From positions 248,001-312,000 of the forward strand of contig NZ_JAUQSZ010000002.1 in NCBI RefSeq assembly GCF_030580995.1: a DNA stretch of 64,000 nt. Direction: 5' to 3'. Position 1 is the stretch's first letter, and each line of letters begins with the position of its first letter. The position numbers were made by a program, and so were the translations under genes. Shown here piece after piece: positions 30,058-38,059 of this stretch. The notes under the pieces are model-generated. The model made no database searches and was not told the DNA's origin. It was given only the letters and a program-made list of their open reading frames with translations. The stretch comes from Sphingomonas immobilis (GTDB taxonomy: Bacteria; Pseudomonadota; Alphaproteobacteria; Sphingomonadales; Sphingomonadaceae).

Positions 30058-31656
30058 TCAGGGAACCAAAACCGTGTCGATCGCCTCCGGCAGCATGTCC
30101 GGGTAATCGAGCGTGTAGTGCAAGCCCCTGGATTCCTTGCGGTGGAGCGCCGAGCGGACGATCAGTTCCGCGGTCTGGAGGAGGTTGCGGAGTTCGATCA
30201 GATCGGGCGTGACGCGGAAATGGCCGTAGTAGTCGCCGACCTCCTCGTTCATCATCTTGATGCGGTGCTGCGCACGTTCTAGCCGCTTGGTAGTGCGCAC
30301 GATACCGACATAGTTCCACATGAAGCGCCGGATCTCGGTCCAGTTCTGCTTGATGACGACCTCTTCGTCGGAGTCCGTCACGCGGCTCTCGTCCCACGGG
30401 CGGATGACGGGGACGGGGGGCAGATCGTCCCAATGTTCCGCGATGTGGCGCGCGCACGCCTCGCCGAACACGAAACATTCGAGCAGCGAGTTGGAGGCGA
30501 GGCGGTTGGCGCCGTGCAGCCCGCTCTCGGTACATTCGCCCGCCGCGTAGAGCCCGGGCAGATCGGTGCGCCCGTCGAGATCGACGATGACGCCGCCGCA
30601 GGTGTAATGCTGCGCGGGCACGACAGGGATCGGCTGCGTCGTCATGTCGATGCCGAGGCCGCTGAGCTTTTCCTGGATGTTGGGGAAATGCTCGTGGATG
30701 AACGCCGGGCCCATGTGGCTGATGTCGAGATGGACGTAATCGAGGCCGAGCCGCTTGATCTCATGGTCGATCGCGCGGGCGACGATATCGCGCGGGGCAA
30801 GCTCCGCGCGGGGATCGAAATCGGGCATGAAGCGGTAGCCCGTATCGGGGAGCAGCAGGTGCCCGCCCTCGCCGCGCACGGCCTCGGTGATGAGGAAGTT
30901 CTTGACGTCGAGATTGTAGAGGCAGGTCGGGTGGAACTGCATCATCTCCATGTTGGAGACGCGCGCGCCTGCCCGCCACGCCATCGCGATGCCGTCGCCG
31001 GTGGCGCCGCGCGGGGCGGTGGAGAACAGATAGGTGCGGCCCGCACCGCCCGTCGCGAGGATCGTCGCGCGCGCGGTGAACAGCTCGACGCGGCCGGTCT
31101 GGCGGTTGACGGCATAGACGCCCCAGACATGGCCCGATCCCGAATAGCGCTGCTCGTGCTTGCCGGTGGCGAGGTCAATCGCGACCATATCGGGGACGAG
31201 GCGGATGTTGGGATGCGCCTCGGCCGCGTTCTGCAGCGCGACCTGTACGGCCCAGCCGGTGGCGTCAGCGACGTGCGCGATGCGGCGGTGCGAATGGCCG
31301 CCCTCGCGCGTCAGGTGGAGCGCGCCAGCGCCACCCTCGCCTTCGTGATTGAAAGGCACGCCGAGCTCCTCCAGCCGGGCGATGGCGGCGGGCGCGTTCT
31401 CGACGACGAACTCGACGGTGGCGCGGTCGTTGAGGCCCGCGCCGGCGATCATCGTATCCTCGATATGGCTCTCGAACGTGTCGCCGGGCTCCAGCACCGC
31501 GGCGATCCCGCCCTGCGCCCAGGCGGTCGAACCCTCGTTGAGCCCGCCCTTGGCGAGTACCGTCACCCGGAACTGATCGGCGAGGTTGAGCGCGGCGGTG
31601 AGCCCGGCCGCGCCCGAGCCGATGATGAGGATGTCGCTGCTGTGCGGATCGTGCAA
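30058..31656 (-). CDS. nadB: L-aspartate oxidase
   Basis: 532 aa. It oxidises L-aspartate to iminoaspartate, the first step of de novo NAD synthesis. FAD-binding ILIIGSGAAGLTAALNLA is at the N-terminus, followed by GLNEGSTAWAQGGIAA, LTREGGHSHRRI with substrate-binding residues, QFHPTCLY, and the QHYTCGGVIVDLDGRT block. It differs from succinate dehydrogenase flavoprotein by length and by LYAAGECTESGLHGANRLASNSLLE. The start is TTG behind GGAGA. nadA and nadC are not in the window, so the gene stands apart from the rest of the pathway. Confidence 0.93.
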   Translation of the reverse strand: MHDPHSSDILIIGSGAAGLTAALNLADQFRVTVLAKGGLNEGSTAWAQGGIAAVLEPGDTFESHIEDTMIAGAGLNDRATVEFVVENAPAAIARLEELGVPFNHEGEGGAGALHLTREGGHSHRRIAHVADATGWAVQVALQNAAEAHPNIRLVPDMVAIDLATGKHEQRYSGSGHVWGVYAVNRQTGRVELFTARATILATGGAGRTYLFSTAPRGATGDGIAMAWRAGARVSNMEMMQFHPTCLYNLDVKNFLITEAVRGEGGHLLLPDTGYRFMPDFDPRAELAPRDIVARAIDHEIKRLGLDYVHLDISHMGPAFIHEHFPNIQEKLSGLGIDMTTQPIPVVPAQHYTCGGVIVDLDGRTDLPGLYAAGECTESGLHGANRLASNSLLECFVFGEACARHIAEHWDDLPPVPVIRPWDESRVTDSDEEVVIKQNWTEIRRFMWNYVGIVRTTKRLERAQHRIKMMNEEVGDYYGHFRVTPDLIELRNLLQTAELIVRSALHRKESRGLHYTLDYPDMLPEAIDTVLVP

Positions 31657-31752
31657 GCCGATCTCTCCGTGGTCGCGAGCGTCGTCGAGACCGTCTCTCC
31701 GTATCGCCGTTGACGCAGGGACTACGCCCGAACGGCGGGCGATATCAACTCG

Positions 31753-32028
31753 CTACACGCGCCGCTGGATGACGATGCCGCCGAAGCGCGCCTCGTCGGC
31801 GTGGCAGAGGACGCCGTCGACGTAGCAATCGTGGCTGCCGTAGGGCGTGCCATTGTCGGCATAGCGCGCCTCGTACCCGCCGCTCATGTCGGTGTTGAAG
31901 AAGGTGAGCGGACGCCCGTCGGAGCTTTTCGCGCGGACGGCGCAGGTCTGGCACAGGTAGTTGGGATAGCGCGGATTGGGCCGGACGGCCGTCCCGCAGA
32001 TCGGGCAATGCTGGATCTCAGGCAGCAT
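31753..32028 (-). CDS. Small zinc-ribbon protein
   Basis: 91 aa. Two CxxC knuckles at the N-terminus (CPICGT and CQTC, 4 and about 26 residues in) form a probable Zn-ribbon. The rest (FFNTDMSGGYEARYADNGTPYGSHDCYVDGVLCHADEARFGG) is Tyr/Gly/Asp-rich with two further Cys. I do not recognise a characterised family. The ATG overlaps the 3' end of the ABC ATPase gene by 11 nt, so it is likely co-translated with it. Confidence 0.7.
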   Translation of the reverse strand: MLPEIQHCPICGTAVRPNPRYPNYLCQTCAVRAKSSDGRPLTFFNTDMSGGYEARYADNGTPYGSHDCYVDGVLCHADEARFGGIVIQRRV

Positions 32029-32944
32029 TCGCCGCGCGGGTGAGGTTGAGGAACACGTCCTCGAGATCGGCCTCGCGCGTGCTGACATCGACGATGCCGA
32101 GGCCCGCCGCCTGCACCGCCGCCAGCACCTCGCCGGCGTTGACCTGATCCTTGCGGTAGGTGATTTCCAGCGTGCGGCCGGCCTTCAGCTCGATCTTTTG
32201 AAAAGCGGGCGATTGCGGGGCTACGGCGAGATCGCGGTCGACCGTGACTGCGACGAGTTTCTCCTGCGCCATGCCGACGAGGTCGCGCGTCGGCTGGTTG
32301 GCGATCACCTTGCCGTGATTGATGATGGCGATACGGTCGCAGAGCTGCTCGGCTTCCTCGAGGTAATGCGTGGTCAGCACCACCGTCACGCCCTGCTCGT
32401 TGAGCGAGCGGACATAGGCCCAGAGCTGCTGGCGAAGCTCGATATCGACGCCCGCGGTCGGTTCGTCGAGCACCAGCACCGGCGGCGAATGGACCATCGC
32501 CTTCGCCACCATCAGACGCCGCTTCATGCCGCCCGACAGCGTGCGGGCATAGGCATTGGCCTTGTCCTCCAGATGTACCGCGCGCAGCAGCTCCATCGAG
32601 CGGCGCCGGCCCTTGGGGATGCCGTAGAGCCCGGCGAAGATCTCCAGCGTCTCGAACGGCGAGAAGAAGGGATCGAACAGGATCTCCTGGTTGACGATGC
32701 CGATCGACGCCTTGGCGTTGCGCGGGTGCTGATCGATGTCGAAGCCCCAGACGGTGGCGGTGCCGCTGGTCTTGTTGACGAGGCCCGCCAGAATGTTGAT
32801 CAGCGTCGACTTGCCCGCGCCGTTGGGGCCGAGCAGCCCGAAGATTTGCCCGCGCGGCACGTCGAACGTGACGCTGTCGAGCGCGCGCTTGCCGCCCTGA
32901 TAGGTCTTGCAGAGATCGGTGATGGCGATGGCGGCTTCGGTCAT
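32018..32944 (-). CDS. ABC transporter ATP-binding protein (YadG/ABC-2 type)
   Basis: 308 aa. All nucleotide-site motifs are present: Walker A LLGPNGAGKST, signature LSGGMKRRL, Walker B VLVLDEPTAGVD and the switch His in VVLTTHYLEEAEQ. The extra about 80 C-terminal residues after the ATPase core are like those of ABC-2 exporters (YadG, DrrA). No permease gene is adjacent, so the partner must be elsewhere. The neighbours are a glycosyltransferase upstream (15-nt gap) and a zinc-ribbon gene overlapping downstream. Confidence 0.9.
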   Translation of the reverse strand: MTEAAIAITDLCKTYQGGKRALDSVTFDVPRGQIFGLLGPNGAGKSTLINILAGLVNKTSGTATVWGFDIDQHPRNAKASIGIVNQEILFDPFFSPFETLEIFAGLYGIPKGRRRSMELLRAVHLEDKANAYARTLSGGMKRRLMVAKAMVHSPPVLVLDEPTAGVDIELRQQLWAYVRSLNEQGVTVVLTTHYLEEAEQLCDRIAIINHGKVIANQPTRDLVGMAQEKLVAVTVDRDLAVAPQSPAFQKIELKAGRTLEITYRKDQVNAGEVLAAVQAAGLGIVDVSTREADLEDVFLNLTRAANAA

Positions 32945-32959
32945 GCGGCGAGGGATAGC

Positions 32960-33919
32960 CTAGGCGGCGGCCTCGATCCAGCGCTGCGCCAGCCAGTCGA
33001 CCGAATGGCCCGGCGGCGTCGCATCGGCGAAGCCTTGCAGCAGCGCCGGATCGTCGAGGCAGCGGCGGATCGCGGCGGCGATGGCGTCGCCGGTCACGTC
33101 GGGCAGGACGATGCCGTCGATGCCGTCGCGCACCACGTCGCCGCAATGGGCTGAGGCGATGATCGGCAGCCGCCACGCCTGCGCTTCGAGCTGGGTGAGC
33201 CCGAAGCCGTCCGAAAAGGTCGGGAACAGGAAGACGTCGGCGTCGCGGTAGAGCGCGGGCGTCGCGCTGTGCGGCACGCCGCCGGGCAGGCGCACCGCCG
33301 GGTTGGCGGCGATGTCGGCGGGGATGGGGATCGCCGGGTGGCCGACGATGTCGAAGGTTACGGGCAGGCCCTCGAGCGCGCGGATCGCATCGAACAGCGG
33401 CATCAGCCCCTTGCGCGAGATCAACTGGCCGAGGAACAACGCGCGTAAGGGGCGGGTGGCATCGAAGTGCTGCGGGTATCGGCGCGACACAGCCTCCGCC
33501 GGCTTTTCGTAGACGAGCGGAACGACGCGCAGCTTCTCCGCCGGGATGCCTTCCTCCAGCAGCAGCGTGCGCGACCATTCGGAATTGACGACGATACGGT
33601 CCGCCAGCGCGCATTCGCGGCGCCAGCGCTCCCATGTCTCGGGTGAGCGCAGCGGCGCGGCGGGGTCGAACCCGGCGACCAGCCGCTCCTCGCCGGGGCC
33701 GGGATCGATCTGGCACAGCACTGTCCTCCAGCCGCGCGTCCTGGCGTAGGCGAGCAACCCCTCGGCGGCATAGCTGTAGGCGGCGAGCACGCGCGGCTGG
33801 TCGCCGGGGACACGCTTCAGCCGCGCGACGCAGCTTTGCTGGAACAGCGCGTCGCGCGCCACGATCCGCCGCCGCCCGTCCCACCGGCCGATCCGCATCC
33901 GCGCCTCCAGCGCCAGCAT
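32960..33919 (-). CDS. Glycosyltransferase, GT4-like, probably 5'-shortened
   Basis: 319 aa. The C-terminal Rossmann domain is clear: RALFLGQLISRKGLMPLFDA, VFLFPTFSDGFGLTQLEAQAW with the nucleotide-sugar Glu (ExxAxxLP-like in QLEAQAWRLP), and DGIVLP. The N-terminal domain is only about 150 residues, some 30-50 fewer than usual for GT4. Directly upstream the frame continues with plausible coding sense (DADVWTPGLS before the first Met), but it is closed by a TGA and has no start codon. So the gene may be truncated at its 5' end, where the divergent zf-CHCC gene begins. Activity is uncertain. Confidence 0.7.
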   Translation of the reverse strand: MLALEARMRIGRWDGRRRIVARDALFQQSCVARLKRVPGDQPRVLAAYSYAAEGLLAYARTRGWRTVLCQIDPGPGEERLVAGFDPAAPLRSPETWERWRRECALADRIVVNSEWSRTLLLEEGIPAEKLRVVPLVYEKPAEAVSRRYPQHFDATRPLRALFLGQLISRKGLMPLFDAIRALEGLPVTFDIVGHPAIPIPADIAANPAVRLPGGVPHSATPALYRDADVFLFPTFSDGFGLTQLEAQAWRLPIIASAHCGDVVRDGIDGIVLPDVTGDAIAAAIRRCLDDPALLQGFADATPPGHSVDWLAQRWIEAAA

Positions 33920-34007
33920 CGACAGGCCGGGTGTCCATACATCGGCATCGTCTTTTCGCCTTCAAATCCCGTGCCGCTGAGGCTTGCCCGCTTAACGCTG
34001 CCCCCTT

Positions 34008-34253
34008 ATGAAGTCGACCATGCTGCCACCGCCCGAAACCCTGCGCGTCCACTCCCCCCGCGTCGCCTGCGACGGCGCGAGCGACATTCCCGGCGGCGCC
34101 GCGCTCGGCCATCCGCGCGTGTGGCTGCAGATCGACGAAGAGGGATATGTCGATTGCGGCTATTGCGACCGCCGCTTCGTGCTGATCGGCGGCGTCGCCG
34201 ATCATGCGGATCAGGCGAGCCTCCCGGATCATGCGGCTGGCGCGAGCGCCTAA
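34008..34253 (+). CDS. zf-CHCC zinc-finger protein (NDUFS6-like)
   Basis: 81 aa. The pattern VACDG...GHPRVWLQIDEEGYVDCGYCDRRFVL gives the C-H-C-C zinc ligands of the zf-CHCC family, related to the 13-kDa complex I subunit NDUFS6 in mitochondria and widespread as small proteins in alphaproteobacteria. A complex I accessory role here is by homology only. It is divergent from the glycosyltransferase and 18 nt upstream of tldD on the same strand. Confidence 0.85.
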   Translation: MKSTMLPPPETLRVHSPRVACDGASDIPGGAALGHPRVWLQIDEEGYVDCGYCDRRFVLIGGVADHADQASLPDHAAGASA

Positions 34254-34271
34254 CCTGCCTATATTGCCGGG

Positions 34272-35702
34272 ATGAACAGTCCCGCAGATCCCCGCGCCTT
34301 CCTCTATCACGACGGCGCGCTGTCGCCCGATGAGGCGCAGCGCCTCACCGCCTCGGCGCTTTCAAAGGCCGATGACGGCGAGCTCTACCTGCAATATCGT
34401 AAGTCCGAGGCGTTCGGCTTCGACGACGGGCGGCTGAAGACCGCGAGTTACGACACGCATTCGGGCTTCGGCTTGCGCGCCGTGTCGGGGGAGACGACTG
34501 CCTTCGCGCATGCCAACGAACTGAGCGGCGCGGCGATCAACCGCGCGGCGGAGACAATGGCGCTGATCGACCCCGCGACCGGGCCCAAGGCCGCGCCGCC
34601 GCGCGCCACCAACCGCCATCTCTACACGGCATCCGATCCGCTCGATCTCGTGCCCTTCGCCGACAAGGTGAATTTGTGCCAGACGATCGACGCCGCCGCG
34701 CGCGCGCGCGATCCGCGCGTGTCGCAGGTGTCGGTCTCCTTGATGGGAAGCTGGCAGGTGGTCGAGATCGTCCGCCCCGACGGCTTCATCGCCACCGACG
34801 TGCGGCCGCTGGTGCGGCTCAACGTCTCGATCGTGGTTGAACAGAACGGGCGGCGCGAGACCGGCAATCACGGTCTGGGCGGACGCTATCTCTATGCCGA
34901 CCTGTTCGAGCCGGCGACGTGGAACCGCGCGATCGACATGGCGCTTTCGCAGGCTCTGGTGAATCTCGATTCCGTTGCGGCACCAGCGGGCGAGATGACG
35001 GTGCTGCTCGGACCCGGCTGGCCCGGCATCCTGCTGCACGAGGCGATCGGGCACGGTCTCGAAGGTGATTTCAACCGCAAGGGCACCTCGGCCTTCTCCG
35101 GGCGGATCGGCGAGCGCGTCGCGGCGCAGGGCGTGACCGTGGTCGACGATGGCTCGATCATGGACCGGCGCGGCTCGCTGTCGATCGACGACGAAGGCAC
35201 GCCGACGCAGGAGAACGTGCTGATCGAGGACGGCATCCTCAAGGGCTATATCCAGGATCGCCTCAACGCGCGGCTGATGGGCGTGGAACCGACCGGCAAT
35301 GGCCGCCGCGAAAGCTTCGCCCATGCGCCGATGCCGCGCATGACCAACACTTTCATGCGCGGCGGGAGCGACGATCCGGCCGAGCTGCTGAGCCGCGTCA
35401 AGAGCGGGATCTTCGCCAAGAGTTTCGGCGGCGGGCAGGTCGATATCGTCTCGGGCAAGTTCGTGTTCAGCTGCACCGAGGCGTACAAGATCGAGAACGG
35501 CAGGCTCGGCGCCCCGATCAAGGGCGCGACGCTGATCGGCGACGGGCCGTCGTGCCTCACGCATGTGAAAGGCATCGGCAACGACTTCGCGCTCGACGAG
35601 GGTGTCGGCATGTGCGGCAAGGGCGGGCAGAGTGTGCCGGCGGGCGTGGGGCAACCGACGCTGCTGGTCGAAGGGCTGACGGTGGGCGGGACGGCGGTCT
35701 AG
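34272..35702 (+). CDS. tldD: Metalloprotease TldD
   Basis: 476 aa. This subunit of the TldD/TldE peptidase is known for microcin B17 and CcdA processing in E. coli. The active-site helix HEAIGHGLEGD (HExxxH) lies mid-protein. The zinc-Cys region FVFSCTEAYKIENG, and C-terminal GVGMCGKGGQSVPAGVGQP follow the family. Its partner tldE/pmbA is not in the window. Interestingly, a ccdAB pair lies just downstream on the other strand, and TldD/E is reported to degrade CcdA in E. coli. Whether the adjacency matters is inference. Confidence 0.94.
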   Translation: MNSPADPRAFLYHDGALSPDEAQRLTASALSKADDGELYLQYRKSEAFGFDDGRLKTASYDTHSGFGLRAVSGETTAFAHANELSGAAINRAAETMALIDPATGPKAAPPRATNRHLYTASDPLDLVPFADKVNLCQTIDAAARARDPRVSQVSVSLMGSWQVVEIVRPDGFIATDVRPLVRLNVSIVVEQNGRRETGNHGLGGRYLYADLFEPATWNRAIDMALSQALVNLDSVAAPAGEMTVLLGPGWPGILLHEAIGHGLEGDFNRKGTSAFSGRIGERVAAQGVTVVDDGSIMDRRGSLSIDDEGTPTQENVLIEDGILKGYIQDRLNARLMGVEPTGNGRRESFAHAPMPRMTNTFMRGGSDDPAELLSRVKSGIFAKSFGGGQVDIVSGKFVFSCTEAYKIENGRLGAPIKGATLIGDGPSCLTHVKGIGNDFALDEGVGMCGKGGQSVPAGVGQPTLLVEGLTVGGTAV

Positions 35703-35795
35703 CTTCGTGCAGCGGATTAGCGTGGCTAGTCCGCGTCTCGGCACGAAGCGCGGCCGGCCTCGCGCAGCGAGGTCCGACGGCGTGGCTTCGCCACG
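35703..35795 (+). repeat. Structured repeat, copy C
   Basis: Begins at the base after the tldD stop. Outer stem CTTCGTGC (35703-35710) pairs with GCACGAAG (35741-35748). Inner hairpin GGATTAG-CGTGG-CTAGTCC (35714-35732) contains one G-U type pair. GGCCGG (35752-35757), hairpin CCTCGC-GCA-GCGAGG (35758-35772), spacer TCCGACGG and hairpin CGTGGC-TTC-GCCACG (35781-35795) follow. It is the most complete copy. Confidence 0.7.
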
Positions 35796-35806
35796 CCGCG
35801 CCGCGA

Positions 35807-36103
35807 TCAGATGCCGGAAACCAGCATGTCGAGCGCGGCCTTGATTTCATATTCCTGCGCGATGAGCGATCCGACGCGACGACCCAATGCGCGCGCCGGG
35901 ATTGCACCTGCCAGTTCGGTGACCATCATCATGGTGATGCCTTCGACAACGAAATGAGGATGGAACCGGCCGATAGCTTGTCGTCCATCCGAGGCCGTCG
36001 AAAGCGGCACCGTGAAACGGGATTCGAGGTGCGACAGCAGATCCGACTGGCAGTCGATCAGATATTGTCCCGATCTAACCTCATACACATCGAACTGCGC
36101 CAT
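35807..36103 (-). CDS. ccdB: CcdB-family toxin
   Basis: 98 aa. N-terminal MAQFDVYEVRSGQYLIDCQSDLL and the C-terminal pattern ending EIKAALDMLVSGI match CcdB (plasmid F poison of DNA gyrase, whose C-terminal W-G-I contacts GyrA). Here the C-terminus is SGI, with the last Gly-Ile kept and the Trp replaced. PLSTASDGRQAIGRFHPHFVVEG fits the family core. The ATG shares one base with the ccdA stop (TAATG), the usual coupling in ccd operons. Chromosomal copies are often active but not essential. Activity is not deducible. Confidence 0.85.
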   Translation of the reverse strand: MAQFDVYEVRSGQYLIDCQSDLLSHLESRFTVPLSTASDGRQAIGRFHPHFVVEGITMMMVTELAGAIPARALGRRVGSLIAQEYEIKAALDMLVSGI

Positions 36104-36357
36104 TACCAAAGGCGCAGGTCGGCGTAGGGAATCCCATTCTCCTCGACCCAGCGGTTGTTCGCCTCGATCGCGTCGCGGTTTTCCTCCTGCCAGCGCCGCC
36201 AGCGTTCCTCCTTCACCGCTTTCGCGAGCGCGGCTTCGCTGGTGCGCGACAGGCTGATGCCGTATTCGCGCGCCTCCGCCACCACCGCTTCGTCGAGCGA
36301 CAGGTTGACGGAGCGGCGGCGCTTGGCGGGCGGTTGCGATCGCGCGTTCATGCGCAT
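36103..36357 (-). CDS. ccdA: CcdA-family antitoxin
   Basis: 84 aa (82 if the second ATG at 36351 is used). The N-terminal ribbon-helix-helix region KRRRSVNLSLDEAVVAEAREYGISLSR (in blocks) binds operator DNA. The C-terminal disordered tail WQEENRDAIEANNRWVEENGIP is the CcdB-neutralising segment and closely matches CcdA of plasmid F (NRWVEENG-like). The start lies within a perfect palindrome (36351-36369), consistent with autorepression. Confidence 0.88.
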   Translation of the reverse strand: MRMNARSQPPAKRRRSVNLSLDEAVVAEAREYGISLSRTSEAALAKAVKEERWRRWQEENRDAIEANNRWVEENGIPYADLRLW

Positions 36358-36369
36358 AAAGTATGCGCA
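36351..36369. promoter_or_regulatory. Palindromic operator of ccdAB
   Basis: TGCGCATA-AAG-TATGCGCA is a perfect 8-bp inverted repeat with a 3-nt spacer. It overlaps both candidate ccdA start codons and sits 31 bp before the divergent DUF5996 start. CcdA RHH dimers bind such short palindromes, and conditional autorepression is known for the family. That this site is the operator is inference. Confidence 0.6.
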
Positions 36370-36399
36370 CACGACATGCGGGTCAACGAAAGCGAAGCG

Positions 36400-37331
36400 A
36401 TGAGCAACACCTGGCCCGCGCTCGAATGGTCTGCCTGGCGTGAGACCGCGATCGCGCTGCAGCTCCGCACGCAGATCATCGGCAAGGTGCGGCTCGCGCT
36501 CACGCCGTGGCTCAATCACAGCTGGCATGTGCCGCTCTACGTTTCGGCGCGCGGGCTGACGACGTCGGCGATTCCGGTCGGCGACCGCATCCTCGAGATC
36601 GAGTTCGATTTCCTGCACGACCGGCTGGTGATGACGACGAGCGACGGGCGCAGCCGCGGCATGGAGCTCGGCCCCGGCAGCATCGCGGACTTCCACCGCA
36701 CCGTCCGCGTGATGCTCGACGATCTCGGTGTTCCCTCGGCGTTCGATGGCGCGCCCAGCGAGATCGCCGACGCCTTGCCCTTTGCAGAGGACGACCGCTG
36801 GCGCGGCTATGACAACGAGGCGGTCTTTGCCTTCTGGCAGGTGCTGATCCGCGTCGCGCGCGTGTTCGGGCAATTCCGCACCGGCTTCCTCGGCAAGGCG
36901 AGCCCCGTGCATTTCTTCTGGGGCAGCTTCGATCTTGCCGCGACGCGCTTTTCCGGCCGGGTCGCGCCGCGCCATCCCGGCGGCATCCCCGCGCTGCCCG
37001 ACGACGTGACGTGCGAGGCGTACAGCCACGAGGAGGCGAGCATCGGCTTCTGGCCGGGCAGCGACGCCTATCCGCAGGCCGCCTTCTACGCCTATGCCTA
37101 TCCCTCGCCGGAGGGCTATGCCGGAGCGAAGGTCGCGCCCGAGGAAGCGGCCTGGGACACGGCGCTCGGCGAGTTCATCCTGCCCTATGCGGCGGTGCGC
37201 GCGGCTAGGGATCCCGATGCGGCGATCCTCGCCTTCTGCCAGTCGACCTATGATGCCGCCGCCGATCTCGCGAAATGGGACCGCGACAAGCTCGAATGTC
37301 CGCTCGGCCGCCCGCGCGTGGTGCGGGTGGT

Positions 37332-37335
<4 letters not shown>
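36400..37335 (+). CDS. DUF5996 family protein
   Basis: 311 aa, soluble, no signal peptide. N-terminal TWPALEWSAWRETAIALQLRTQIIGKVRLALTPW (in blocks) and later PVHFFWGSFDLAATRFSGR and EEASIGFWPG match DUF5996, a family with no assigned biochemistry. The ATG is 42 bp from the divergent ccdA start with the palindrome in between, so its expression may feel CcdA/CcdB repression. It overlaps the DUF2007 gene by 4 nt (ATGA). Confidence 0.82.
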
Positions 37336-38044
<709 letters not shown>

Positions 38045-38059
38045 GGGAAGGGGGAAACA

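Noticed and set aside
31884..34310. An 808-codon minus frame spanning the ABC ATPase and glycosyltransferase
   Set aside because: Different frame from both real genes, low-complexity Arg/Ala translation, no recognisable motif. It does not rescue the missing glycosyltransferase 5' end either.
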